DNA of 64,000 nt from Trichoderma breve. Taxonomy: Eukaryota > Ascomycota > Sordariomycetes > Hypocreales > Hypocreaceae. The stretch covers positions 5,022,001 through 5,086,000 of the forward strand of contig NC_079233.1 of assembly GCF_028502605.1 (NCBI RefSeq), in the 5' to 3' direction. How positions within the stretch are numbered: the stretch's first letter is position 1; each line of letters opens with the position of its first letter. The notes under the pieces were generated by a model, which worked only from the letters and a program-made list of their open reading frames with translations, did no database searches and was not told the DNA's origin. Below, one piece after another: positions 42,348 through 54,995 of this stretch. The position numbers and the translations under genes were made by a program.

Positions 42348-44896
42348 TTAGATTTTGCCTGAAAAATGAAGAGTCATAAAGGTAATGACAATCGTATAGA
42401 CGAAAATTTCGACCAGGAGCTGCTGCAAGAGCATGCCGCGCTGCTCTTTGCTGAAGCCCTGCGTCTCGCCGAGAGCATACCAGCAAACGGTGGAGTCGAA
42501 TCTGCCGATCAAAGCAAGAAGGCCAATGAGTGGGAAAACAATGGAGGAAGCCATGATGCAGATGAACAAGATTCTGCGTTTGCGCTCCGTTTCTTCAGGG
42601 CATCGGCGACGTTCCATGATTTCTCCTCGGGCGGATTCAATCAAGTCGGCCTCAGAGGGGGTGAGCACGCCTCCCGTTGCATTTCTGGCAGTCCATTCCT
42701 GATCATTCTCAGTTTCAGGAGGAGGGGCCTTGATTCGAAGGCATTTAGCTCCCAAGGCAGCTGCAGCTCGGAAATGTCCAAAACGGCTTTCTTGAGCTGG
42801 CTTTGATCGGGGATTAAACAATCTCGATCTGAGCGAGCCTAGGATGGCTGACGATGGGGTTGGAGTGTTGTCAACAAAGTCAAACTCAACTGGAGCCGCC
42901 AAGTGTTAGTAAGATTATCTTTTATTTCTCTTTACTCAAGGGTCAACTTACCAGTGGGACGGCCACGAGTCACTTGATCGCGAAACACCGCGGTAGAGGG
43001 GCGTTCCACAGAAGGATTACCAGAGCCACCGAGGCGGTAAGTACCAGACGAGGATGGACCGGCCTCAGGAGAGCTTCCAGACCAGAGAGGTCCAAGTCTT
43101 GCCCGCTCAGCGAACCCATTGGCATCTTCCGCGTTTCGGTATCTCTGAGAGCCGTAGCACTTGGCAGCTTCTTCCAAGTCGATCAAATCGAACGGCAGAC
43201 GAGAGAACACGTTGGCGGAATCATCACTGGGTAGAGTCGAATCACCAACTTGAGTTTCGCAGAAAGCCTGGTCGAACTCGTTCACCGTTTCGTTACGACG
43301 AGGGACTGCCGGCCAAACAGTCTCGGTAGAGTCGTTACGTGTCAGGGGAGGAGGAATCGTCCGTCCTTGGACAGTTTGCTTCGAATATTTATCCTCATCT
43401 TTATCAGGACTGTCGTCTAACTCTATGACTCGGGGTGAATTTTTCCAGTCTGGAGGAGTCTGAAAAGGATTCGACAATTTCCGGGCACCGAGACGCGTAG
43501 TCTCTCCAAAGACTTGCTGACGACGACGATCAGCATTTTGAACTCCACGAGCATTTCTGATGCGAGGAGTAGTCCATGCGGGGTCTTCGGTGAAGAATCC
43601 CTCAGCACGATGGATGGATCGATTGCGTTGGTGCGAGATTGTACCAGGAGCTCTGCGGTACTCAACAGGGTCGGGTTGCTCCTCCATAATATCGGAGACA
43701 TCTGCAAGGCTGCTGCCAGTACCCTTGATGAGGTTGAGATCAGATTGATTTTGCATCTTGCAAACTGGTCCAGTGGTGACAGTTTGCCAATCAGCCTCTG
43801 TGCCAGCGTCGTTGCAAACTCGTGGCCAGCACTCATCATCTTCTTCGACGACGGCCTCAGAGTCATGCTGGACGTAGGGTTGATAGCGAGTCTTCTGAGC
43901 CCTATCAACGGGAATTCGCACCTCGTCATTGACCTTCTAGGTCGACTGAACGGCGGTCGGATTGTAGAAAGTGGTGTCATTTCGTCCTTGTTCTACTTTG
44001 GTTCGTAGAGTGAAACCTTCGTCTTCGAACATGCCTGCAGGTCGACGCTGTGAAGTTTTGGTTTCCCTCGTGCTGGAAGGCTGCAAAAAGGTCGAGTAGG
44101 CCTCTCCATCGTATATGAAACGATCTGTACTCTCGTCGCTCGAAGTTTTGGAGTTGATGGGGAAGGCACCAAGTCCATTCCTTGCGCGAGATGGGCCTGC
44201 ACTCTGGCTTGGGCCTCCATGGATAGGCTGTCTGACGAATCCAGTATGTCCGCAGTAGACGACAGAGGGGTGGTTGCTCGCCTCCATGTCCATTCTAAGA
44301 GATCGTGGCTCAGGCATGTCTGGGCTGTTGGAAAAGCCGAATGCATCAAATGGAGTACCAGGTCTCGAGAAGGATGGCTTCTTTTCTTTGCCCTTGACAT
44401 CTCGGGCATCGCTATCATTGGAATTATCATCATCCGCGCCGTCGTCAGACTCAGGGACGAGACCCAGACTCTTCAATGTCACCCCTTCAGTCGGTGCATT
44501 GGCCATTTGGCTGTCACCTTCATCATCGCCAACGACAGTCTCCCACTCAGAGCGTGTTTCATCGCGATCCGCTTTGGTAGGCGGCTTAGGATGAGTAAGG
44601 TTGCGTCCCATGCTCCATTTGGGGCGGGACCGATGTTCCAGAACATAGGGTTGAGTATCCTGGTCATCATAAGGGGAGCCACCAGGGGGCGGAATTTCAT
44701 TCCTAGCACAAGCAGCGAAGGGATCCTCTCGAGATTGATTCCTTGCTACGTATTGCTGATAAGCCGTAGGCCTAGGGATTTGGACGATTGTCGGCTTACT
44801 CCATCCATATTTTGGGATGGTAGACTTTTGAGGTTAGTATTGCGATGGCGGAGATGAGTGGTCAAGAGGGGAGCGTACCTCGCCAAAGTTAGGCAT
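42348..44896 (-). CDS. Unknown fungal protein with two C-terminal TM segments, ~790 aa, four exons
   Basis: Proposed minus-strand exons are 44896-44879, 44824-43997, 43936-42952 and 42889-42348. Exon 1 codes only for MPNFGE. Intron 1 is 54 nt (GTACGC ... TACTAAC ... AAG) and intron 3 is 62 nt (GTAAGT ... ACTAAC ... CAG). Between exons 2 and 3 the same reading frame is kept but a TAG stands at 43939-43937. A 60-nt intron (43937-43996, GTAGAA ... TAG) would remove it without changing frame. The ~650-residue N-terminal part is acidic, polar and disordered. The last 180 residues follow VEFDFVDNTPTP and have a basic cluster (EIMERRRCPEETERKRR), then two TM helices (ILFICIMASSIVFPLIGLLALI and LLQQLLVEIFVYTIVITFM). 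This suggests a tail-anchored-like membrane protein with a large cytosolic domain. No named family is recognised. The weakest part of the model is the middle intron. Confidence 0.72.
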
Positions 44897-46696
44897 GTTG
44901 AGATAGTTGACCCGAGGACTTCTAGAGAGATTCTTTCTCGATGTCTTTGGTCATTCCTTGAGATGCTAGCCTCTGAAATTGATGATTGAGATGGATTTCT
45001 GCCTGCAAAAGAGGAGAGAGTTGGAGGCAAACAACTCGCAACTTGGGGACCACTCTAGAGATGGCGTAGGTGCAAGAGCTTGAAGAGTTGCCGATGGCTT
45101 TGATAGAAATGCTCTTCTAATCTGTGAAGTGTAGAATGATTGATGATGCCTGATGAGATCACTAGCATGTATCGAGTTGTGGTGATGATGGAAGAAGGGT
45201 GGAAGGAAGAAAGACTCAGAGTCGAAGCTCAATATTAGGAAAAGAAAGATGAGTTATAATCACGTGCACGCCTCTTTAATGAGGATTATCAGCACGAGGC
45301 GGAGTGAATTGGGTGCGGAGATGGATGAATTGGTCAAGTTGTTTTGGGGGTGGAGGAGAAAGGAAGAGTCCCTGAGGGTTGGTGTCGAGGAGGGGGGAAT
45401 CAGTGTGAGCCCGCCAGCTGGCAGAGGGAAGAGAGCGTTGTGGGCAAGGCAGAAATTCAGGCGAAAAGCCCTAATTGGTCTGCTTCCCCAATCACTCTTG
45501 TTTGTTTACAACAGACGAATCTAATGTTACTGATCTTCTGTCTTGGTTTGTCTGAATTTCCAACGCGCTACGCGTCTTCTTTGATGCCCGCATTTAGATC
45601 AGCCCGTTGAGTCAGGCATCTAGATATTAGACGACGACTTTTATTGCTGAATAGCATTGAGATAAAACTGTCTATCCAGTTCTTCTAGCCATTGCAATAG
45701 GTACCCCTAATACTCGCCTACATCTTGTAATTGATGATGCTTGGTTCGAAAAAGAATCTCTGGCTGCATTGAGGCGTTCGTGAAGATGATGCTACTGCTA
45801 TTTTTCGAGTGGAGTAATGGTGTGGCTGCTGGTACCACCCGTTGCACTCTTTGACTCAGCCTTACCAAAGATTCGGCGACCCGTGCTGACACACAGACCA
45901 GAGATAAATGTTCTCCATATCATAGAGATAGCTTGGGTACATATGCAGAGTTGGCTGGCGGACACAATCGCTGCATTGGGGCACGTCTGGTAGACCAAGG
46001 CATCGCCATTTTTCAAAAGAGGTACAGGGATGGTCGAAATAGAACACCCTACGATAGAACCCTCTCTTCCTACATGGAACAAAGCATCACCACGAACAAT
46101 TGGCATGTTCATTTGCATCTTGCATGCCCTGTTGGCAATGCCTACAACTGCCGGATCGTAGTTGATCGATGTGCTACCATTGGACCGATGCCATTCAGAT
46201 GGCGTGAGCTGGGATCTGATGCTAGTGCCTAGCACAACGGCTTCTACTTGAGCTAAAACATGGAGCCCAGCCCCTTTTACCTTATCCGTCGTGCGAGCCA
46301 ATCAGTTCCCCAGCCGCCCGTTGACCAACAAGGCATTCCCCAGCGAAGCTCTAAATGTTCCCCCAATCAAGCCCGCTGCTAACTCGGCCCCCGAGGTATG
46401 GAACCGAACCCTTGCTATTGGTCTTACGCGATATATTACGGAGCCTGTTGCTAGGAGTTTGTCACTCTCTTACACACTAGCGAGGACGGCACGGGCAGGT
46501 CCCTGGGCCTGTTAAATCACGCTTGAGAGATCTTCCAGCCCGACCTCTTTGCCATCCAGTCCAACCTCCGGCTCTTCTGTTCCATCTCGGGCCCCATCAG
46601 CGACGTCAAAAAGCCCATCTCGGCCAGCCTGGCGTTTTTGCTCTCCCTCCCTGCCACCTGTAGGCAACATTGAGGCTGGCCTCGGAGGCATTTGCC
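44897..46696. other. Divergent promoter region, no supported gene
   Basis: About 1.8 kb between two divergent genes. On the minus-strand side the leader (44.9-45.2 kb) is CT-rich when read on the minus strand. A 167-codon minus-strand frame (45798-46301) was considered and rejected. Nothing else is seen. Confidence 0.55.
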
Positions 46697-48773
46697 ATGG
46701 CTTCGTCCGGTCGGTCGTCGCGTTGGGACGAGCTTCCAGATGAGATCGTGCTCCAGATTCTAAGCTGTAAGAGATCCACTCGCCCCTCCACTATCTTGTC
46801 GTCTCCGTAGACTGGGAAAAAACGACGAGGCCTGTGCTCAACTGACTCGATCTTTGTTGTTATCAGATCTGGATCCCTTGCACATCACCAGATTGCAGCT
46901 TGTATCGCGGAAGCTGCAGAAGCTTTGTCTCGATGATGAGCTGTGGAAGCGTCGCTGTTTCGAAGAATCGCCGTGGTACCAGTACCTGAAGAACCGTCGT
47001 CGACTTTTCTCTTCCAGCGAATCCGAAGACCAGCCCCGAGATGGAACGGCATTGGGGAACCTAGAGGCCTCCGGAAGCACCAGCGCTGATGGTCCAAAGA
47101 CTATCGTAGATGGAGAGAAGAGCAGCATTGAACCGGGCAAGCCGCAACGAAGGAGTCAGCGATGGCAGGAGCTCCAAGATATGGCAAACTGGGATCCGAC
47201 ATTCCCCAACGAACGAGTCTCCTGGTACAGCGAGTATATACAACGGAATGGGCCGACTTGTGTCAACTGGCTGCAAACTCCTCGGATCCGCGACCGAGGG
47301 TACGAGGCCATGATGGAGGCTCGTGGATTGGAGCTCTATTACCCATACGACGGAAACGATGGCGTAGGCGCAATGCTTGCTGTATCACCGCTCGACGACG
47401 GCTCCATCTGTTTGTGGGACGTCAAAGGAACACGGGGCAAGGCCGGCTCTATCCTTGCCACCAGCAAATCCGACATTCTTTTCATCGATGGTCCTGGAAG
47501 CATAAACACTCGACGATCCAAGAGAGTTGATACAGGGGTCACGGAATGCGTTAGCGTAGACAACCATAGACATCGTGCATATTTTGCTGTACAAAGCCGT
47601 GAGTAAAACAGGACACCCCTCAATGGGCAGGCAAACTTTCCGGGATGCTAACGGCCAGCCGCAGATTTGATCGAAATCGATCTCGAACGACTGGAAGTCG
47701 TAAGCCGCGAATCGTTCGAATGGTCCATCACGGCTCTTTCAAAAATTCAAAATGATGTTCCTTTAACGGTGGGAACGTCTCTTGGAATTCATTTACATGA
47801 TTTCCGTGCAAGAGCTAGGGTAACACACGCGGCCGTAGAGCAGGTGGACCAAAACGACATCTTTAAATCAATATTTGACCCGACACCGCTGCTTCCATAC
47901 GCGTCTCTTTCTCAACCCACGCCCGTCAGCATAATACATCTGCCCCTACGCGGGTCACCGGACCTAGTATCAAACGACATTTACGTGGGTGGCAGATTTT
48001 CAAACATCCTGCACTATGATCGACGCAAGTTCCCTGTCATTATGGATTCAATCTACTCGGGGGCTACGATCAACAGCATGGCAGCAATGCCTCACCCGTT
48101 CTCATCGCTGGACAGCGAAGTACGACGGCACGGCGAGCTCAGCACAGAGCAGGTCACAAAATCCAAGGCAAACGGCGAGGGCTGGACACTTGTTGCGGGG
48201 GGAACATACAAATCAAAGGGATCCCTCGAGATCTTTGGTCTCACCCAGGCCGTTGCAGATCCAGTCGGTCGCGAGATGATGCAGAATTCCACCATGAAGA
48301 ATAGGCAAACTGCCGCGTCTGCCTCCATCCTGTCAGTGGCCAACCACGGTACCAAGATTGTCTTCTCAGATGGAGCCGGCTCCATCAAATGGTTTGAGAG
48401 AGATGGTCTGACAGAGTGCCGTCGACTGAGGATTGGCCACTGCGAGGGCGACGATGCCCCATCGCTATTCGCCTCAATGAGTGCGGCTGGCGAGCTGGCG
48501 CGGAAAATCGTGTCCACAAAGTCGAGAGAGGGTCCGGATCGGCCCAATGATGATAATGTTTTGTTCTGGACAGGCGAGAGGCTGGGGCTCGTTAGCTTCA
48601 CGCCGACGCCACTCTATCAATCCAAGGACTTTGATGAGGAGCCGGACTTGGACACAGCGGCCGAAGAGGAGGAGAGACAGCGCTATGCAGAGCAGATGCG
48701 CGAGGCCCTGGATCGGCAGGCAGATGAGGTTAGATTCATGAATACGTTTGGACAAGGAGGACTTATGGAATAA
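46697..48773 (+). CDS. F-box protein, 636 aa, three exons
   Basis: Exons are 46697-46766, 46867-47598 and 47665-48773. The introns are 100 nt (GTAAGA ... CAG) and 66 nt (GTGAGT ... GCTAAC ... CAG), giving 636 aa. The F-box spans about residues 8-50: WDELPDEIVLQILS|YLDPLHITRLQLVSRKLQKLCLDDELWKRRC. Intron 1 falls inside the domain, so only the spliced form shows it. The F-box binds Skp1 in an SCF ubiquitin ligase and the rest would bind substrate. The remaining ~580 residues have a beta-rich composition with segments such as AVSPLDDGSICLWDVKG, KIVFSDGAGSIKWFERDG and ISNLLHYDRRKFPVI-like repeats that recall WD40 blades, but a full propeller cannot be counted by eye. The end (QRYAEQMREALDRQADEVRFMNTFGQGG) is a charged helix. 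Substrate is unknown. Confidence 0.88.
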
Positions 48774-51700
48774 TGAGGAATTACGACTGGTCAAGGCATT
48801 ACCTACAGAGCGGCTATAACAGGATTACTTTTACATTACTTTTTGAGGGGAAATTGGTGGACGGGGGGGATCATCACGACACTTGGCCACCCGTCCAACG
48901 GAAAGGAAGAGATTGACTACCTACCCAGTAGCTTTACATAATATCATAACGGCCGACCAATATGTATTAATCAAAAAGGCGGCGATCAAATGACCAGTGA
49001 TGGCCATGGCCAAGTCTTGAACTAATAGCAATCCAGACCACTTTGGAAGCATGAATCTGCTGCGACGCTACCTCGTACATACATATGCCTCTCGTCTACT
49101 ATCCACGCGGTGATTCGTGCTAGATTGGATGGAATGATTGTTGATAGGACGGCGAATCTGCGCCTCGTACGCAGACTACCAATAAGTTCCAAGTGGCGGC
49201 GACAGAAAAGAGGCGAGCGAGCCAATGAGGCGAAAGGCGCGGCAACTCATCACCAACAACCGAAGGATTGGCGATGAGCCAGGATTGGAGGTTTTCGCAT
49301 CCGAGCCGCTCTCGCCCCTTGTACATTACATTGTATCACTCTCAACAAGAATTTTTCTTTACTACTTCTCTTCCCGCTTCACCGCAAGCATGCATTGGGA
49401 CTGGCTCGACGGCCTGCATAAACTAGGTTACCCTGCCTTGTTCTGCTTCCATGTGTGGTACTCACCACGGCGTGATGCCACCTTTTTTTCTCTTTTCTTT
49501 ACAAGGTTAAAGGCCGAATTCCCTCAACAGACCGGCATCAGTGGGCGAGGAGACAACAAGGCAGCCAATGATGGGGGTGGTTGAGGCACATCAATGTCCA
49601 ATGACGACGTGGCCCGGCGCTGGACTTGCTTGTTCGACAAATCGGTCTGGAGAGGCGACGGCACGAGAGCAAATCGCCGTGCCTGTGTGGCTGGACGAAC
49701 CATGTGCTTCGCCTGAGTAGTACCGTGGTGAAGAGCAACAAGAACAGAACAAAACAGAACAGCGAAATTACAGTTGTTAGCAGCAGCCCGGGACGCCCGC
49801 CTCCTTTGGACCAAGCTGGAGTCCTAGGATGATGTTGGATTTTGGCGTCCAGAGTCAGTCATCTGACACGAGACCCAAGACCTCTTGCATCGGTAGCCTG
49901 GCCGTCGACTGCCGGCAATCTCTGAGACACAGGCAGGACGAGGAGCTTGCAGAAGAGCGACCAAAGAGTCAAAATCCACAGCATGTGCAGGACATGGGAA
50001 TAGCACGAGCAAGGATCTCTGTGCCAGCGCGCTGCTGCAGCCGCCACCTCCACCATTGTGCAGCAACGAGAGAGGCGCTAGCAGGACCAGCGGCTGGTAG
50101 TGGCAGTTGGGAGGTTGTGGGAGGCGCATTATGTGCGTTTTTGTATGTGCGTCGTTCTGCTCGTCAGTTGCTCGTGCAGAAGAGGGAACCTTGGTGTTGC
50201 GGTAGTCGTACTACCTTGCCTTAGGTAGGGAGGCGGCTCACTGCCTGCTTCTGCCTCACCACCATCTCTCTCGACCTCTTTTGCACCCATCAGGGTGCAT
50301 ACAATCATGGGCGTTTGGATGGTTTCATGTAATATGTAGTCGAATCGCCTAGACAGAATGTGACCAGAGAGACCAAACACTAGTAGTAGTAGCAGATGAC
50401 TGGAGCGCCCTCGTATCCCGCGAATCTTAAGATAGATAGAGATCTATCACTCGGTATAGCAAAAGCAGAAATGACCCGGCTTATTTTAGCTGGCTGCTAC
50501 TAAACAACTGCCAAGCATCCGGGTTCCGGATTCCAGAGACGCCATGGCATGGGCAGCGCCCTCCCAGAGGCTCCATCGGTCCAGAAAATGAAGCAATAAA
50601 ACGGTCGGTCGCTGTGCTGTACTCAGAAATCGCCGCACAGAGGCCTGGAACTCACTAAGCGGCCCTGGGCGCATGTCTGGTGCATGCTGCATGCTGCATA
50701 CACCGCTGGATGGCCCAATGGCGTCTGCCCACAGGGCGTGGATTGTGGCCAGCAGCGGGCCCTTTGGGACGGGGATATTTTTTTTTTTTCTCAAGAGAAG
50801 CTGCAAGGATCAGAGCAGATGAGGGGAGGAGGAGGGGCAAGAGGGCTATCCGGTGAGTCTCGGCGAGGACAGGATAGCGGGAGAGTGCCAGCGAGGAAGT
50901 GGGAGGGGGAGGAATCAAGATGACAGAAGAGAGAGGGAGAGTATGATAAATGATAGGATGAGAAGATGAAAGAGGAGAGAGATGGAGAGAGAGAGGGTTA
51001 CAGCGAGAGGTGGCGGAGAGTTGAACGGAGAGTTATCGTGCCAGTCAGTCAATGCCCGGTTCAGAGCAAGCATGAGAGAGAGCATGAAGCATCCAATGGC
51101 ATGGGACTGCTGTTTGAATCTCCGGCTGTGTTAGAGGACGAGCATCGCGAGCTAAGCCGGACAGCCCTGGATCGGATGATTTGGCCATGCCTCACTGATC
51201 GTCCCAGTGTGGGGGCGCAGAGGAGGGAACAAGCATCCATTCTATTAGTAGGTGTATAGAGGCAGAGGAGGTGTGTGGTAAGAGATTGAGGTCAGTCAAT
51301 GAGCCAGCGTCAAGCAGAAATGATTGATTTCCTCAGACCGGTAATATGGCAGTTGTAGTAGTAGTTGATTATTGGCAGAAACCTCCGAGTCCCACGAGCT
51401 GATGGGCTCTTGGCCTCGTATTGGTGCCAACTGCGAAAACATCGTACATGAACGTGAAGATGAACTGAGCGTCTCTCGTCTCGTCTCGTTTGGTCTCCCT
51501 CTTTTCTCCCTCCATTCCTCTCCCTTTCTCTCGTGCTGCATCCCCCACCTCCGTCAATCAATCAAATCACTTCGACAATCAAAATCAGTCAATGCCCGTC
51601 TGAGCTGCTGCAGAAGCAAAAGAGGCAGCGATTGCATCATCCGCCTTCTCACAATTAATATCCATTCCATAATATTACCCCCTCGACAGACCAGACCAGA

Positions 51701-52532
51701 CCAAACCAGACACACGCACGCCACGCCACACACTCATGCGCACATAGTCGTTACCACACGCACACGCACAAGCAGAACCCGCATATCACGCCTGTCCACG
51801 CTGGCTGGCATAAAAGAGCCAGCGAGGCGATGATCAAGTCGTGTCCGTCCCCGGCTGGCTTTGGCGTGCAGCCTTCTGCAGTCGCCTCGACACAGACCCA
51901 GGACCCTTCGCAGCTTGCTGTATGACTGGCGATTCCCTGTCACACTTTTTTTTTCCTGCTCCCCCCCTGCGACCTAGCTTTCTCAGCATTGCAGAGCATT
52001 TCTGGTTAACCACTTTTTTTCCTTTTTTTTTTTTCTCTTCTCTTCTCTTCCTCTTCTTCTTTTCCATTTGCTCTTTGGCGGTTTCTGCCTTCAATCTCTC
52101 CCTCGGCAGTTCTTAATGGCAGCCGGGAGGTGAATTCCAGGCTGTACTTGAGGTATTCTTACCCCCCCAGTCCCTCCCTTGTTGCGTCCACACCGACGGC
52201 GGTTTGTCTGGTCTCCCCGGGTCCGGTGCCACCTTTTGCGAGGCCAACTCAGACTTGCCAACTCACAAACTTGTTCCCATCCACCTCCCAATTCCCACCA
52301 GAGCCCACTCAACTCCCATCCCATTCAGCACAAGAGAGGAAGAGAGAACCCCCCCAAAGAGACGTCGAGTGAAACAAGAAAGAGGGTTGACACGACGAAG
52401 CAGCATCTTGCATCGCGCCGGCTGTCCAGCGGAGCAATTCGCCTCATCACCACAAGCTTCGAACCACATCAGCCAATACCTTTGCCAACTGGACTGGTCC
52501 TCTGGTGGGTGGACTGGAGCTTATGCTGTCCG
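48774..52532. other. Long intergenic region with SprT-gene leader
   Basis: About 3.8 kb with no supported gene. It includes a purine-rich stretch at ~50915-51000 (GAGAGAGAG type), a 10-nt CA-like CACACGCACACGC run near 51750, and T/C tracts at 51940-52080 (TTTTTTTT, CTCTTCTCTTCTCTTCC) that mark the promoter or leader of the gene at 52533. The frame of that gene is open from 52179 but has no ATG before 52533. A small TAGTAGTAGTAGCAGATGACTGGAG patch at 50381-50405 may be a fragment of the dispersed repeat. Confidence 0.55.
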
Positions 52533-53933
52533 ATGGCCTTCTGGGTGGTAGGCGGGGGAAATCCGCTTGGTGACGCTGCCGCCTCGTCCACCGCTGGCCA
52601 GGTGGCTTACATCAAGCGCGGCAGCTACTCTAACGGCTCTGAGGCTCTCGGTTCCAATGGCAAGCGAAGGGGCTACGAGTATGCAGACGGAACCGCGTCT
52701 GCCTGCAGCAATGCGGGTTGTTACGGCATCACCAAGAGGCCTCGACTGGACGACTGGGGCCGCGTCATCGGCTACCATGGCAAGGGCCATCACGCCGCCG
52801 GCTGCGAGCACAAGTATTCCGGCGATGCTGCCATGCCCGATGCTTCCTCAATACACGTCAAGAACCTCGCCTTTCTCGTGATCCGGGAGCATGAGCCGTC
52901 TCCGCCCCCGACGCCGCCCCCACAGTCGGACCACCGAGCCGGATTCCCTCCGCCGCTGCCGCATCACGGCCCGTCCTTTATGTCTATGTCTGCCCCTATG
53001 GAACGTACCCAGTCTGGCCTGTCCATCTCATCGGACACGTCTGCTGTCGACCCCCCCTGTGACCAAGAAGGTGACTGTGACCATCACGATCACCCACCGC
53101 TACTGAGCGACCTTGCTGCTGCCCGGTTGGTGCGGCGCCATGTTGCCAACATTCGCCGGTGGAAGCATCGCGACTCACAACACGGCCGCATTCTCAAGGC
53201 CCTCATCAACCCAAAGTCTAGGGAGGCCGACTTCCCCTTAGACAACGACGCCCTCCGGAGCATCTTCTCGGCGGCCAACGAACTCTTCTTCGCCAATAAG
53301 TTGACGCAAAGGGTCACCTGGGACTGGAGCCACCCTGCCTGCGCACAATACGAGAGCCACATCGTTGGCACTACAGCTTTACGCCGCAGCGCTCGTCTGG
53401 GCGGCTATGAAACACTCATTGTGCTCTCGTCGCCGATTCTTAAAGACACTAAATACAACCGCCGGCTCCTCATCTCCACCTTCTTACACGAGATGATTCA
53501 CAGCTTTCTATTCATCGTTTGTGGCATCACAGCACGACACCAAGGCGGTCATACAGAGGGCTTCCGTCAGATTGCCGAGATCATCGATGAATGGGTTGGG
53601 AAAGAACATCTCCGGTTGCGTGACATGGAGGCCGACCTTGAGCGCTTCATCCACGAGGATCATCCTCCCGCCATAACTGGTTACGCGACTGTGGATGATG
53701 GGATGCCCCATTTGAACAACTATCATTATTATAACAACAGTAACAATAACAACAACGGCAACACCTCCGACACGGTATGGCCCAGCACCGAGTGGCATCA
53801 TGCTGAGGCTCAAGACTACCGAACCATCGAAGCACCTCAGCCTTATACACGGTATCCCTCCAACCACGACGAGTGGGAGTGGCACGACAGAGAGGGATTC
53901 CCGGCCCATGTACTCCCTTCATATCATTACTAA
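52533..53933 (+). CDS. SprT-like zinc metalloprotease domain protein, 466 aa
   Basis: Single exon. 52533 is the first ATG in frame, although the frame is open for another 118 codons upstream. Residues ~230-370 form a SprT-like domain. It opens with FSAANELFFANKLTQRVTWDWS and continues GYETLIVLSSPILK, then the catalytic LHEMIHSFLF (H319-E320-x-x-H323), and a third ligand at H340 in GGHTEGFRQIAEIID. This is the HEXXH plus downstream GH arrangement of SprT/Spartan proteins. Related eukaryotic enzymes digest DNA-protein crosslinks; for this fungal group the role is not shown. The N-terminal 200 residues are Gly/Ser/Pro-rich (PPPTPPPQSD), with DPPCDQEGDCDHHDHPP before the domain. The C-terminus has an Asn/Tyr tract (NNYHYYNNSNNNNNGN). 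No PIP box or UBZ finger is seen. Confidence 0.85.
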   Translation: MAFWVVGGGNPLGDAAASSTAGQVAYIKRGSYSNGSEALGSNGKRRGYEYADGTASACSNAGCYGITKRPRLDDWGRVIGYHGKGHHAAGCEHKYSGDAAMPDASSIHVKNLAFLVIREHEPSPPPTPPPQSDHRAGFPPPLPHHGPSFMSMSAPMERTQSGLSISSDTSAVDPPCDQEGDCDHHDHPPLLSDLAAARLVRRHVANIRRWKHRDSQHGRILKALINPKSREADFPLDNDALRSIFSAANELFFANKLTQRVTWDWSHPACAQYESHIVGTTALRRSARLGGYETLIVLSSPILKDTKYNRRLLISTFLHEMIHSFLFIVCGITARHQGGHTEGFRQIAEIIDEWVGKEHLRLRDMEADLERFIHEDHPPAITGYATVDDGMPHLNNYHYYNNSNNNNNGNTSDTVWPSTEWHHAEAQDYRTIEAPQPYTRYPSNHDEWEWHDREGFPAHVLPSYHY

Positions 53934-54995
53934 TGACGCTCACGACACCAGTTTATCTGTTTTTGACATGTTTTTTTTTTGTTGTATTTGTTGTTTACGA
54001 TATACATATATTTGATATCCACCCTGGCGTGTGTTCACGCGTACAGACGACACAATGATATTTTTCCTTTGTCACCCACCTGGACTGAAAAGACGAGAAA
54101 AGAAAAACATGACATGATAGTAGACCCCGGGAGAAAGAGTATGGAGTTTTTTGTGTTTTTGTTTTTGTTCTTTTGTATAAAAAAAGGTGTGAACGATTGA
54201 AATCTGTTTTTGTTTTGCTTTTTTATTGTCTAAAGGATATGTGTATAGATCTTTTGTTGTTTTTTCTTCATCTATATCTTATAACCTGTTGTAGCATCCA
54301 AGCATTTGAACAGTACTGGATACTGTCCTGATTTCACACGTCGGAAAAAGGTGTTTTAGGGAGAACAAATAAATGTAAAAATAATATAATTTTCATGAAA
54401 ATCTTTCGTCTTTGTGCGTGTGATGTTTCGGGTGAAGCTTGACGATGGGCTCGGTTAAGTCGGTGAGATGCCGCCGAGGTCAGGCTAAGGACACAAGTGC
54501 TAAGCTATCCCGGGCATCTTAGTCCTCAAGTATGCAGCTCCTAGGGTCTGGGATTCCTGCATGAGGGGATAGCCGACAGGTCATTTGCAAGCGTCTACTC
54601 TACGTCATAAGGAGCACAGGAAAGTCAGCTGGCGGGAGCCGGAGGAGGAGACACGACAGGACCCCTATTTTCCATCTTTGCAGATCATTCCGCAGTCCAA
54701 GTTTTTGTTTCATGAGCAAATAATCATATTCAACTACAGGAGTATCATTTTTCCCAACGCCAGTGCAGATGCAAAATCCCAGTGCAACAACGTGTGTATA
54801 TCCAGCGTCCTAACAAATCCATCCAAGGGATTCACGTATGGTGTGGCAGGATCTTCCTTGCCCCCTCCAGAAACCGATTGCCACGTTGATCCATCCTCCT
54901 TTTTTAATCTCTCTTCATCGTACGTCTTTTCTCGACAGCGCGCGTACACGTTCATGCATGCGCCATATATGTTCTCAATTTTTCAATCAATTTTT
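53934..54995. other. Convergent 3' intergenic region
   Basis: About 1.06 kb, T-rich on the plus strand at 53965-54260 (3' region of the SprT-like gene). The rest has no gene. A 179-codon plus-strand frame (54585-55124) overlaps the end of the transporter gene and is unsupported. Confidence 0.55.

Noticed and set aside
45798..46301. 167-codon minus-strand frame between two divergent genes
   Set aside because: No recognised family, no supporting splice sites, and a plus-strand frame overlaps it. Its composition is plausible, so a search would still be reasonable, but evidence is too weak to list it.
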